DNA from: CBDUQP01 sp965369385
Lineage (GTDB): Bacteria > Planctomycetota > Phycisphaerae > SM23-33
Length of the DNA stretch: 23,181 bases
Direction: 5' to 3'
Assembly (NCBI GenBank): GCA_965369385.1
Contig: CBDUQP010000046.1
Location: 1-23,181 of the forward strand
Shown here: positions 7,970 through 15,676 of the stretch, in pieces
How positions within the stretch are numbered: the first letter of the stretch is position 1
How the letters are laid out: the number at the start of each line of letters is the position of its first letter
Notes under the pieces: model-generated
The model's input: the letters and a program-made list of their open reading frames with translations, nothing else
The model's database searches: none
What the model was told of the DNA's origin: nothing
Made by a program: the position numbers and the translations under genes

Positions 7970-8800
7970 ATGGACTCTAACACCAATTTTACCGACAACG
8001 ATCCGTGGCGAGTTTTCCGGATCATGAGCGAATTCGTCGATGGTTTCGAGACCATGGGCAATATCGGCCCGGCAGTCAGTATATTCGGTTCCGCACGCAC
8101 GCCAAAGAGCGACAAGTACTACGTGATGGCTCGCAAACTGGCGAAAATGTTATGCGAACACGAACTGGCGATCATCACCGGAGGCGGGCCAGGCATAATG
8201 GAAGCCGCCAACCGCGGCGCACACGACGTGGGCGGAACATCAGTCGGGCTGAATATCACCCTTCCACACGAACAGACCGCCAACCCGTATCATGACGTGC
8301 GACTTGACTTCCGCTACTTCTTCGCGCGACTCGTGATGTTCGTCAAGTACTCATGCTCGTTCGTATGCTTCCCCGGCGGGTTCGGCACGCTGCACGAGTT
8401 CTTCAATTCCATGACCCTGATCCAGACCGGAAAGGCCGAGCGATTCCCCGTTGTGCTCATAGGCAAGGAGTACTGGTCCGGGATGGAGAAATGGGTCAAG
8501 AAGGTTATGCTCAACGATGGGTACAACAAGATCGATGCCGACGACCTGGACCTGTTCACCATAACCGACAGCCTCGACGAGGCATTGAAGATCATCGTGG
8601 ATGCAAAGGAAGTTCGCCAATGTCGCATGGAAGCCGGACATAGCTGCATGGAAACAGGCGAAGGAACACTGATAGGCCTTCCGCCCGACAGCTGCAAACC
8701 CCGCGGAGGCAAGACCACAAAGGCAGAGAAGGCAAAAAAGGCCACAAAGGCCAAACACACTCAACCGATTCATACCGAGCGTAAGAAGAAGAAACAGTAG
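7970..8800 (+). CDS. LOG-family nucleoside 5'-monophosphate phosphoribohydrolase
   Basis: Proteins of the LOG (lysine decarboxylase-like, TIGR00730) family cut the N-glycosidic bond of nucleoside monophosphates; some activate cytokinins. The 276-aa product shows AVSIFGSART, the nucleotide-binding ITGGGPGIMEAANRGA (residues 69-84) and the catalytic PGGFGTLHEFF (135-145, with Glu143). I use the ATG at 7970 because GGAG lies 5 nt upstream. An in-frame ATG at 7943 has no such site. After about residue 240 comes a Lys-rich tail (KAEKAKKATKAK, then RKKKKQ) not expected in the family. It is encoded by a 9-nt tandem repeat (see separate entry). The gene is alone on its strand, divergent from the lipoprotein gene and convergent with the PEP-CTERM gene. 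Confidence 0.9.
   Translation: MDSNTNFTDNDPWRVFRIMSEFVDGFETMGNIGPAVSIFGSARTPKSDKYYVMARKLAKMLCEHELAIITGGGPGIMEAANRGAHDVGGTSVGLNITLPHEQTANPYHDVRLDFRYFFARLVMFVKYSCSFVCFPGGFGTLHEFFNSMTLIQTGKAERFPVVLIGKEYWSGMEKWVKKVMLNDGYNKIDADDLDLFTITDSLDEALKIIVDAKEVRQCRMEAGHSCMETGEGTLIGLPPDSCKPRGGKTTKAEKAKKATKAKHTQPIHTERKKKKQ
8715..8750 (+). repeat. 9-nt tandem repeat encoding a Lys-rich C-terminal tail
   Basis: Four consecutive 9-nt units (ACAAAGGCA, GAGAAGGCA, AAAAAGGCC, ACAAAGGCC) lie in frame near the 3' end of the LOG gene. They encode a TKA/EKA/KKA/TKA repeat. Their strand-specific purine richness is unlike the rest of the gene, which suggests that a short tandem repeat expanded into the end of the coding region. 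Confidence 0.7.
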
Positions 8801-8830
8801 ACCAACTGCCGCCGCAGAACCAGATACGCA

Positions 8831-8870
8831 ACAAGGCCCGAGACGCTTATGTCCCGGGCCTTGTCTTATT
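8831..8870 (+). terminator. Hairpin between convergent LOG and PEP-CTERM genes
   Basis: ACAAGGCCCG (8831-8840) pairs with CGGGCCTTGT (8855-8864), a 10-bp GC-rich stem with a 14-nt loop, followed by CTTATT. It lies 30 nt after the LOG stop and 42 nt past the PEP-CTERM stop, as expected for a shared terminator. The T-tract is weak on both strands. Confidence 0.65.
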
Positions 8871-8906
8871 CTGTACTCGCCTGTATTGCAGCGTCAGCGG
8901 GCGATA

Positions 8907-9929
8907 CTACTGCTGCTGCTTCGAGCGTACCAACCTGCGACGTCTGATCGCCATGAGCCCTGCGGCGGCCAGCATCGTCAATGTCATCGGCTCTGGAGCT
9001 TGGCCGATCTGAACTTCAAGGGCATCCACTTCGCCATCGAACTCCACACCGAGCCCCCTATGCCCGTAACGAACTCCGCTCGCATTGTCAAACCCGGTAA
9101 TGAAGATATCCGCCCCGGACCAATCATTGGCAATCAGCGTGGGCGATCCCCTGGCGAGGCTGAACAACGCAAAGTCGCCGTCGTCGGCTATCTGGTTATC
9201 GTTCATGTCAAGCAATGCAAGAGCATCGATATCATCGCCGGGATCCAGTCCCATCTGCGCATAGCTGGCGAATAAGTCGAATTCACGCCCATTGGCTCCC
9301 ATCTGCGAAACCAAAATATCGGCAGAAGTGAAACCCGCAGGAATCGTACCGGGCGCAAATGACATATAAATCGGCCGATCTTCAGCCAAGTCAGCGTTGA
9401 GATCGAACTCCTCGAATGACAACGCATCGAGGTTGTCCTGAGCAACACCATCTGCGACCGGGAGGTACGCCCATGTGACCGGATCAAGTCCGGGGCTATT
9501 CTGGTTAGTCTGAAGTTGATTCAGACCGAGCTGACCAGGATTCACGTCGGGATCCGGCGGCGAAATATATGTGCCGTGCGGATCGACAGTCACATATACG
9601 TCACCTGCCTGCTGGTTAAACGCCGACTGCCCCGAGAGCTCCATAAATCCGGCAACCTGCGGCAGGTACTGCCCCGAGATCCCTTCGGTCTGGCGATCCA
9701 CTGAAAAGAACACGATGTTATACTCCCCCACTGCATCGCGTCCGCTTGAGATGGCATTGACATCGCCGCCAGGAGCCAAGCTGTCAATCTGAACGCTCGG
9801 GCCCGGATTCAGCAATGCCGCTGCGTCAAATGAACTGGGAGAATCCAGATCGATACTGATAGTTTCACCCACACACACGACGGCCGACATCGCGACCATA
9901 GCCGCACATACAAAAATAGTTCTGCTCAT
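8907..9929 (-). CDS. PEP-CTERM sorting domain protein, exported
   Basis: This 340-aa exported protein has an N-terminal signal peptide (MSRTIF followed by a hydrophobic Ala/Val stretch to about residue 20). At the C-terminus it has a PEP-CTERM signal: Pro312-Glu-Pro314, the hydrophobic stretch MTLTMLAAAGLMAI, then RRRRLVR. PEP-CTERM proteins are processed by an exosortase and placed on the cell surface or released into an exopolysaccharide matrix. The body is acidic and low in Lys. It contains a stretch resembling Asp-rich calcium-binding repeats (DMNDNQIADDGDFALF, a dockerin-like spacing). No enzymatic domain is recognised. The ATG at 9929 has AAAGGA about 10 nt upstream. It stands alone, converging on the LOG gene, with about 880 nt of apparently non-coding DNA upstream. 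Confidence 0.8.
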   Translation of the reverse strand: MSRTIFVCAAMVAMSAVVCVGETISIDLDSPSSFDAAALLNPGPSVQIDSLAPGGDVNAISSGRDAVGEYNIVFFSVDRQTEGISGQYLPQVAGFMELSGQSAFNQQAGDVYVTVDPHGTYISPPDPDVNPGQLGLNQLQTNQNSPGLDPVTWAYLPVADGVAQDNLDALSFEEFDLNADLAEDRPIYMSFAPGTIPAGFTSADILVSQMGANGREFDLFASYAQMGLDPGDDIDALALLDMNDNQIADDGDFALFSLARGSPTLIANDWSGADIFITGFDNASGVRYGHRGLGVEFDGEVDALEVQIGQAPEPMTLTMLAAAGLMAIRRRRLVRSKQQQ

Positions 9930-10813
9930 GTTTCCACAAATCCTTTCGTTACTTCACGTAACACACCTACATGTTTAACGACATCGTCACGAATCACGGA
10001 GGCAAGGAACCCACTTATGAGGATCACGACTAACCCGAATATCCATCAGAATTACATAGTAGATATAGCGAGAAGACTTCGTTGACTGTATGATAAGGGA
10101 TAGATTGGAGTTTGCGTTCCCAGAATCCCACTTCCCACTATTGTTGTTATTATAACCTGATATCACTTACCTGTCTAGTCTTGTCCACAAAAAACTTCAC
10201 GCTGATTTTGATAGCAGACAACTCACCTCTGACGACCGGGGCCGTCCCGCCTCAAAGGAATGATCGGCACATCGGCCTTGTTGACGCCATGAAAACTCAG
10301 TTCCGCCCACTACTGTCGTCAGCCGCCTACGTCCTGATGGAATCAGGGATTGCATGACACGCAACTCGAAATTGCCCAAGCAGGGACTATTCAAGCAAAA
10401 CTGCTGGAGATCAGGCCAAGGATTACAGGTTCAGTGCGGCCAGTGGGTTTACATCTTGCTACTGGACTCATGGTATATCCAGCCTGGCAGTCCGCTGAAG
10501 AATCGATCCCGTCGCGAGTGCGCGGAATTTCGCCGAGCACCAAGGAAAGGAGACGAAGGCAATTCCGGTGAACTGTCGAGTTTTTGTGACGCAGACGCAC
10601 AGGTGAAAGGCCTGCCCGCCGAAGGAGGGCTCCCGCGCAGCAGGAATGGCTTTTTCAACGGGCTGCTAGAGTCGTCTATAGATTCAGGTGGCTGCGACTT
10701 TTCGGCTTGACTCGCTACCGGACAAGAGATATCATTCCTCCTCCTTCAGGTACCCGCGCCGAATGCGGGCTAGGCCAAGCAGCAAACGCTGTCCCTTACG
10801 ATATTTACGACGT
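9930..10813. other. Long stretch without a convincing gene
   Basis: This region of about 880 nt lies between the PEP-CTERM gene and tRNA-Glu. It must hold the PEP-CTERM promoter at its left end. Its longest open frames are 118 aa or less, lack ribosome-binding sites and show no recognisable family. I looked for RNase P RNA, tmRNA and SRP RNA core motifs on both strands and did not find them. Part of it, for example 10500-10700, is GC-rich with several local inverted repeats, and 10610-10629 is shared with 18825-18844. It may contain a degraded gene or an unrecognised structured RNA. Confidence 0.5.
10610..10629 (+). repeat. Dispersed 20-mer (copy 1 of 2)
   Basis: The 20 bases GCCTGCCCGCCGAAGGAGGG occur here and, exactly reverse-complemented, at 18825-18844. 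They can fold as an imperfect hairpin around the CCGAAGG centre. This looks like a small dispersed repeat related in style to the CCTGCCTG palindromes elsewhere in the window. Confidence 0.7.
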
Positions 10814-10886
10814 GCCCCTATCGTCTAGTGGCCTAGGATATCAGGTTCTCATCCTGGAGACCGGGGTTCGACTCCCCGTAGGGGTA
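10814..10886 (+). tRNA. tRNA-Glu (anticodon CTC)
   Basis: These 73 nt fold as a standard tRNA. The acceptor strands are GCCCCTA and TAGGGGT, with a G-U first pair and discriminator A. The D arm begins GTCTAGTGGCC, the anticodon stem TCAGG/CCTGG carries the loop TTCTCAT, and the T arm is CGGGG-TTCGACT-CCCCG. The anticodon is CTC, which reads GAG (Glu). No CCA end is encoded. The sequence aligns closely with bacterial tRNA-Glu. Confidence 0.96.
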
Positions 10887-10896
10887 CTTCTTATAG

Positions 10897-10934
10897 GTCC
10901 GTCGATGGCTTCCGCTGTCGACGGCCTTTTTTTA
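10897..10934 (+). terminator. Rho-independent terminator after tRNA-Glu
   Basis: CCGTCGA pairs with TCGACGG around a 12-nt loop, flanked by GG/CC, and is followed by seven T residues. It starts 11 nt after the tRNA end, as expected for termination of the tRNA transcript. Confidence 0.85.
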
Positions 10935-11029
10935 TTCGCAAATCTGTACGAAACAGACCGAACGGCAACCTGCCTGCCACGCAAGACCTTTTAAAAAAAC
11001 AACCAACACCTATTGCACAGGATGGGCAA

Positions 11030-11069
11030 CCGTTTGTATCATGCGGCACAGCATCTAAACGGAGCCGCA
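11030..11069 (+). promoter_or_regulatory. Leader with two interlocking helices upstream of the alpha-mannosidase gene
   Basis: CCGTTT (11030-11035) is complementary to AAACGG (11057-11062). TGCGGC (11042-11047) is complementary to GCCGCA (11064-11069). The two helices interlock, so they are either mutually exclusive hairpins or a pseudoknot. The single nucleotide between the last two segments makes a full pseudoknot sterically difficult. Together with the downstream terminator-like hairpin this looks like a possible switching leader. No known riboswitch class is recognised. Confidence 0.35.
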
Positions 11070-11092
11070 ATCGCTGTTAATCCACCATTAGT

Positions 11093-11121
11093 ATGACACC
11101 CTGTATGGGGTGTCATTTTTG
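11093..11121 (+). promoter_or_regulatory. Terminator-like hairpin directly before the alpha-mannosidase RBS
   Basis: ATGACACCC (11093-11101) pairs with GGGTGTCAT (11108-11116), a 9-bp stem with a 6-nt loop, followed by TTTTT-GAGGAAG. The U-run abuts the Shine-Dalgarno sequence GAGGAAG, and the ATG is at 11133. It could terminate the transcript ahead of the gene (attenuation), end an upstream transcript, or protect the 5' end of the mRNA. Confidence 0.6.
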
Positions 11122-11132
11122 AGGAAGTTGAC

Positions 11133-13616
11133 ATGAAGACAATACATTTAGTCTGTAACGCCCATCTTGACCCGGTATGGCTTTGGCAGTGGCAAGAAGG
11201 TGCCGCCGAAGCAATCAGCACATTCCGCGTTGCCGCCGATTTCTGCGAGGAGTTCGACGGGTTCGTGTTCAATCACAATGAAGTTATCCTCTACCGTTGG
11301 GTGCAGGAATACGAACCACAACTGTTCAAACGCATCCAGAAACTCGTCCGTCAGGGAAAATGGCATATCATGGGCGGCTGGTACCTTCAGCCGGACTGCA
11401 ACATGCCCAGTGGCGAATCATTTGTCCGTCAGGCTCTCATAGGCAGGCGTTACTTTGACAAGCACTTCGGCGTCCGCCCCACTACCGCAATAAACTTTGA
11501 TCCGTTCGGACACACCCGCGGACTGGTACAGATTCTCGCCAAGAGCGGGTATGACTCCTACCTCTTCACACGCCCGGGTGACGACTTCTGCAAGGTTGAC
11601 GAAAACGCATTCCTGTGGGAGGGATATGACGGATCGCAGATAATGGCCCAACGCAAGCCTGACGGATATTTGTCCTTCATGGGTAAGGCCTGCGAGAAGA
11701 CTCAAGAGACAATCGATGCCAACGAGCGCGACGACGAAGCCATCGTGCTGTGGGGTGTCGGCAATCACGGCGGCGGACCTTCCCGCATCGACCTCCAGCA
11801 GGTCACGAAGATGATCGCCGATCGCGACGACGTGAACATAGTACACTCCACGCCGGAGAAGTACTTCGCCCAGGTAGCCAAAAAGCGAGATGAGCTGCCC
11901 GTGCGCCGCGAAGATCTCAATCCATGGGCCGTCGGATGCTATACATCCCAGATTCGCATCAAGCAGAAACATCGCCAGATGGAGAACGATCAGTTCCTCG
12001 CCGAGAAAATGGCAACCGCTGCATGGAAGCTCACCCAGATGGAATATCCCGCCGAAGAACTCGCCGAAGCAGGCAGAGACCTGGCAACGATGCAGTTCCA
12101 CGATATCCTGCCCGGTTCGTCCATCGCGCCGGCGGAAGAAGATGCACTCATGATGGCCGGTCATGCACTGGACATACTCTCTCGTCTGAAGGCCCGGTCG
12201 TTCTTCTCGCTGGCATCGGGCCAAAAAGTCGCCAAGGGCACTGATATTCCGGTCCTTGTCTACAATCCGCATCCGTATCCGGTGAAGACAATCGTCGAAT
12301 GCGAAATGCAGTTGCAGAACATGAACTTCACCGGCTCGTTCACCAACCTCGTCGTCCACAAGGGCAACAAGGCCCTTCCCTCACAGGTGGAAAACGAACA
12401 TAGCAACCTGAACCTTGACTGGCGTAAACGCGTAACATTCGCCGCGGAACTGGCCCCCTGCAGCATGAACCGCTTCGACTGCCGCGCCGAAGTGCTGCCC
12501 GCAGCCCCCAAGCCGAAGCTTAAGGCGACCAACGGCAAGATCACCTTCAAGACCGATGCTCACAAGGTAGTCATAAACGCGAAAACCGGCTTCATTGACA
12601 GCTACACAGTCGGCGGCGTAGAGCAAGTGAAGCCCGGCGCGTTCAAGCCCATCGTGATGCTCGATGATGAAGATCCCTGGGGCATGAGGGTACGCAGTTA
12701 CCGCAAACCCGCGGGCAAGTTCAAGCTTCTGAGCCGCAAACGCGCGGGCTGGCTTGCCGGACGTGGCGATCAGTCACTTGACGCCGTGCGCGTTATCGAA
12801 GACGGACCTGCCCGAAGCGTTATCGAAGTTCTGCTCGGCTGGGAGAACTCGTTCATCTGCCAGCACTATCTGCTGTCCAAACACTCAACCGAGATCGAAG
12901 TACTGACCCGCGTTTTCTGGAACGAGAAGGACCGCATACTGAAGCTGTCGATCCCCACACCAGACAAGGACGCCGGTTATCGAGGCCAGGTTGCATACGG
13001 CGTCGAAGACCTGCCCAACAATGGCGACGAAGTGGTAACGCACAAGTGGGTGGCGGCCGTCTCCAAAGCCCGTAGTACCGCACTAACATGCATCGACGAT
13101 GGCATTTATGGTTCAGACTGCAAGAACGGTGAAGTCAGGCTCTCGCTGCTCCGCTCGCCCGCGTATTCCTGCCACCCGATCGACGACAAACCGCTCCTGC
13201 CCGATGACAGGTTCTCGCCCAGGAGTGATCAGGGCGAGCGTCTGTACCGATTCTGGGTAAACGCCGGGCCGGCAACCCAGCGGCTGGCCGCTATTGATCG
13301 TGAAGCACAAGCCCGTAACGAAAAACCCATGGCACTTTCGTTCTTCCCCAGTGGCGCCGGCGAGAAACCCGGAACCATGGTGAAGCTCAGCGACAGTGCG
13401 GTGCAGTCAACAGTGCTGAAGAAGTCCGAAGACGGCGACGCGTTGATCATCCGCCTGTTCGAGCCTACAGGCCAGAAACGCACCACTACCGTCTCGCTGC
13501 CATTCGCCGGAATCTCCGAGAAGATCACACTGGGCGCGTTCGAGATCGTCACGCTCAAGGCCGACACACGCAAGAAGACCGTAACCCGCGTAAACCTGAT
13601 GGAAGAGAAGATATAG
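11133..13616 (+). CDS. GH38 alpha-mannosidase
   Basis: This 827-aa retaining alpha-mannosidase (glycoside hydrolase family 38) hydrolyses terminal alpha-linked mannose with a zinc ion. It starts MKTIHLVCNAHLDPVWLW, with metal ligands His11 and Asp13. It has the nucleophile motif INFDPFGHTRG (Asp123), WGVGNHGGGPS (about 207-217) and HDILPGSSI with the metal ligand His323. The order is catalytic barrel (1-250), three-helix middle domain (about 255-350) and beta-rich C-terminal domains (about 370-820). There is no signal peptide, so it should act in the cytoplasm on imported manno-oligosaccharides or glycans. The start is clear: GAGGAAG lies 5 nt before the ATG. A terminator-like hairpin precedes the RBS. 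The gene is monocistronic, with a terminator at 13907-13943 after repeat element A. Confidence 0.95.
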   Translation: MKTIHLVCNAHLDPVWLWQWQEGAAEAISTFRVAADFCEEFDGFVFNHNEVILYRWVQEYEPQLFKRIQKLVRQGKWHIMGGWYLQPDCNMPSGESFVRQALIGRRYFDKHFGVRPTTAINFDPFGHTRGLVQILAKSGYDSYLFTRPGDDFCKVDENAFLWEGYDGSQIMAQRKPDGYLSFMGKACEKTQETIDANERDDEAIVLWGVGNHGGGPSRIDLQQVTKMIADRDDVNIVHSTPEKYFAQVAKKRDELPVRREDLNPWAVGCYTSQIRIKQKHRQMENDQFLAEKMATAAWKLTQMEYPAEELAEAGRDLATMQFHDILPGSSIAPAEEDALMMAGHALDILSRLKARSFFSLASGQKVAKGTDIPVLVYNPHPYPVKTIVECEMQLQNMNFTGSFTNLVVHKGNKALPSQVENEHSNLNLDWRKRVTFAAELAPCSMNRFDCRAEVLPAAPKPKLKATNGKITFKTDAHKVVINAKTGFIDSYTVGGVEQVKPGAFKPIVMLDDEDPWGMRVRSYRKPAGKFKLLSRKRAGWLAGRGDQSLDAVRVIEDGPARSVIEVLLGWENSFICQHYLLSKHSTEIEVLTRVFWNEKDRILKLSIPTPDKDAGYRGQVAYGVEDLPNNGDEVVTHKWVAAVSKARSTALTCIDDGIYGSDCKNGEVRLSLLRSPAYSCHPIDDKPLLPDDRFSPRSDQGERLYRFWVNAGPATQRLAAIDREAQARNEKPMALSFFPSGAGEKPGTMVKLSDSAVQSTVLKKSEDGDALIIRLFEPTGQKRTTTVSLPFAGISEKITLGAFEIVTLKADTRKKTVTRVNLMEEKI

Positions 13617-13638
13617 CGAATCGGCTGTCGTTATGATC

Positions 13639-13733
13639 GTGAATTGTACGCTGGAAGTTGTGAGTTGTGCGTCTTTGCCGCTGCCGTTGCCGTTGCAGCT
13701 GCCGTTGCCGTTCGTCGTTTGTCGTTTGTCGTT
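13639..13733 (+). repeat. Degenerate heptamer/hexamer tandem repeat next to element A
   Basis: The tract reads as 7-nt units (GTGAATT, GTACGCT, GGAAGTT, GTGAGTT, GTGCGTC, TTTGCCG), then five 6-nt units (CTGCCG, TTGCCG, TTGCAG, CTGCCG, TTGCCG), then 7-nt units again (TTCGTCG, TTTGTCG, TTTGTCG). It ends directly at GAACCCC, the left end of repeat element A. The same type of tract adjoins element D on the same side. Confidence 0.8.
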
Positions 13734-13734
13734 G

Positions 13735-13846
13735 AACCCCAACGGGGTAAAAAGCGGTTAGCCGGGGTTGAGTCCCGACGTTCATCGGGACGAGCCCCCG
13801 GACCCCCTGCCCTTTAGAAACCCCGCCCCGAAGGGGCTGGAGGAGT
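13735..13846 (+). repeat. RAYT-associated palindromic element, copy A
   Basis: This copy of a dispersed element has three hairpin-forming parts. The first is CCCCAACGGGG at the left end. The second is GCCGGGG...CCCCCGG, enclosing a TCCCGACG/TTCATCGGGA palindrome (13773-13790). The third is CCCCGCCCCGAAGGGGCTGG at the right. The left part contains GCGGTTAGCCGGGGTTGAG, shared nearly exactly with copies C, D and E. It lies between the alpha-mannosidase gene and its likely terminator. Confidence 0.85.
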
Positions 13847-13906
13847 CATGCGGCTGCGGATAGTCGCTGGCCCGGCGGTTCGCCAGTCAGCATCAATACT
13901 CATCCC

Positions 13907-13943
13907 AGGCCGGTCTACCCTTTGCGGTGGGCCGGCCTTTTTC
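13907..13943 (+). terminator. Rho-independent terminator between element A and eboB
   Basis: AGGCCGG (13907-13913) pairs with CCGGCCT (13932-13938), with further CCC/GGG pairing inside, and is followed by TTTTTC. It should end transcripts coming from the alpha-mannosidase gene and separates it from the eboB-eboC unit. Confidence 0.8.
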
Positions 13944-13993
13944 ATACCATATCGATGCAGGCACGGCTGGCTCGCCGGCGGTAGAGTTCTCAC

Positions 13994-14020
13994 CATACGA
14001 AAAATACGAAAAATACGGAA
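13994..14020 (+). repeat. 9-nt tandem repeat just before the eboB RBS
   Basis: ATACGAAAA is repeated twice with a third degenerate unit (ATACGGAAA). It ends about 8 nt before the ATG of the TatD-like gene. The GGAA of the last unit is the only Shine-Dalgarno-like sequence for that gene, so repeat-number changes could affect translation. Confidence 0.65.
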
Positions 14021-14028
14021 ATGCCCGC

Positions 14029-14865
14029 ATGATAATCATCGAACCGCACATCCATATGTACTCTCGCACCTGTGGCGATTACACAGACATGTACGCCGAA
14101 GGGATTCGAGCATGCGTAGAGCCTTCTTTCTGGATGGGCAATAATCGCAGATACGCCGGAACATTCTTCGACTACTTCCAGCTCATACTCGATTTCGAGA
14201 CCGTCCGCGCCAGGCGATTCGGCATAGATCACTACGCGGCGATCTCCCTGAATCCTAAGGAAACCGAAGACACCGGTCTAGCCGATGAAGTGCTTGCGGG
14301 CATGGATGATTATCTCAGCCACGAGCGATGCGTCGCCATTGGCGAAATCGGATTCAATAATATCACCCCCAACGAAGAACGCGCGTTCGTCCGCCAGCTT
14401 AACATGGCAACCGAGCGCGACATGCCCGTAATGATACATCTGCCGCACAACGACAAACTGCGCGGAACCAAACGCACTGTCGAAATCATCCAGGCAGAAA
14501 ACGCCAACCAGAGCAAGATCGTAATCGATCACAATACCGAAGAGACCATCGCAATCTCGCGCCAGACCGACTGCTATCTCGGCATGACCGTCTACCCGAT
14601 AAGCAAACTCACCCCGCAGCGGGTGTCGGATATTGTCCGCCAGTGGGGCTCCGAGCGTATAACCGTCAACGGGTCCGCAGACTGGGGAATCTCGGACCCA
14701 TGCTCCCTGCCGAAAGTTGTCAGGCACATGCAGAATGACGGACACACCCGCGAAACCATCCAGCAAATAGTCTTCGGCAACGCAATGGCCTTCTACTCGC
14801 AATCGCCAAACTGGAAACCCCAGCTCGATATCGAACCAATGGACCCACATGTGTTCCAACGATAG
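14029..14865 (+). CDS. eboB: EboB-like TatD-family metal-dependent hydrolase
   Basis: This 278-aa TIM-barrel amidohydrolase is of the TatD type as found in Ebo clusters. It starts MIIIEPHIHMYSRT (metal ligands His7 and His9) and continues with CVEPSFWMG (about 29-37), SLNPKE, VAIGEIGFN (Glu106), VMIHLPHND (His137), IVIDHNTEE (His168) and VNGSADWGISDP (Asp218). The sequence EPHIHMYSRT...GDY...VEPSFW is characteristic of EboB rather than general TatD DNases. The substrate is unknown. In cyanobacteria the Ebo proteins are needed for export of a scytonemin precursor. I chose the ATG at 14029, since the longer open frame from 13927 would start inside the terminator region. The eboC gene starts 7 nt after its stop, so the two form an operon. 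Confidence 0.85.
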   Translation: MIIIEPHIHMYSRTCGDYTDMYAEGIRACVEPSFWMGNNRRYAGTFFDYFQLILDFETVRARRFGIDHYAAISLNPKETEDTGLADEVLAGMDDYLSHERCVAIGEIGFNNITPNEERAFVRQLNMATERDMPVMIHLPHNDKLRGTKRTVEIIQAENANQSKIVIDHNTEETIAISRQTDCYLGMTVYPISKLTPQRVSDIVRQWGSERITVNGSADWGISDPCSLPKVVRHMQNDGHTRETIQQIVFGNAMAFYSQSPNWKPQLDIEPMDPHVFQR

Positions 14866-14872
14866 CAACACA

Positions 14873-15676
14873 ATGACAGAGCCAGCCGAAACCAGTTCAG
14901 CCCCCAAGCCGGCCGCGAAGATAACCGCATGGCTGCAACTTCTTCGTTTGCCCAACCTGTTTACGGTCCCCGGCGATCCTGTCGCGGGGTTCGTCCTGGC
15001 ATCCGGAAGTTCACTGGGCTGCAATACGCTTCCCCATGCAATACCAGCAATTGTCGTCAGCCTGCTGCTCTACTGCTTCGGACTGATCGTCAACGATTTG
15101 ATCGGCATTGCGGAAGACCGCCGCAACCGAGCATCCCGGCCGCTCGCGTCAGGGCATATCCCACCTCGCCAAGCAGCCCTCGCCGCCGTGGCATTGTTCG
15201 CAGCCGCCATGACAGTAGCATATTCTACCAGCATGCTCACCGGCGCACTGGCCACCATGCTGGCAATCGTAATCCTGGCGTATAACGCCCTGCGACACTG
15301 GAAGATGCCACTACCCGAACTGCTGATGGGATCGTGCAGGGCAATAAGCGTGATGCTGGGCGCCACTGTTGCCCCAAGCGTCAGCGGCCGCCGTGACTAC
15401 ACAATCGCTCTTACAGTAGCCTGCTGCGTTGGTATCTATATAGCATTTGTCACAGGCTTCGCACGCAACGAGACCGAAACATCGAAGCTGCCCGTCCTGA
15501 AACGCCTGTCGCCCCCTCAGAGGCAGAAACTCGTGGGTACGCTTATTCGTATATTATTGATCTATCAGGCAGCCGCCGTGCTTATCGCCTGGCCGAGCGG
15601 ATGGATAATCGCCGCCGCCCTCCTGATATGCTGGCCGATTTCGTCTATACTGGGCAAACGATTCTACGCAAGCTAA
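14873..15676 (+). CDS. eboC: EboC-like UbiA-family prenyltransferase
   Basis: This is a membrane prenyltransferase-like protein of the UbiA superfamily, 267 aa, with about seven to eight hydrophobic segments. WLQLLRLPNLFTVPGDPVAGF (residues 20-40) and NDLIGIAEDRRNRASRPLASGHI (74-96) match the first Asp-rich region and the following RPL-x-SG of EboC/UbiA proteins. In the NDxxDxxxD motif the middle Asp is Gly78 here (NDLIGIAED), which is odd for an active Mg2+-dependent enzyme. The second Asp-rich loop is replaced by FARNETETSK. An ATG at 14849 overlapping eboB is an alternative start. I prefer 14873, 7 nt after eboB. In a full Ebo cluster eboD and eboE would follow. Here 558 nt of repeats separate it from eboF. 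Confidence 0.85.
   Translation: MTEPAETSSAPKPAAKITAWLQLLRLPNLFTVPGDPVAGFVLASGSSLGCNTLPHAIPAIVVSLLLYCFGLIVNDLIGIAEDRRNRASRPLASGHIPPRQAALAAVALFAAAMTVAYSTSMLTGALATMLAIVILAYNALRHWKMPLPELLMGSCRAISVMLGATVAPSVSGRRDYTIALTVACCVGIYIAFVTGFARNETETSKLPVLKRLSPPQRQKLVGTLIRILLIYQAAAVLIAWPSGWIIAAALLICWPISSILGKRFYAS

Noticed and set aside
10354..10710. Open frame of 118 codons before the tRNA
   Set aside because: It has no RBS, no conserved motif and uneven composition, and it overlaps the shared 20-mer repeat.
11418..12359. Open frame of 313 codons on the minus strand
   Set aside because: It is antisense to the well-supported GH38 gene and has no recognisable motif.
14278..15024. Open frame of 248 codons on the minus strand
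   Set aside because: It is antisense to eboB and the start of eboC, both of which have strong family motifs.
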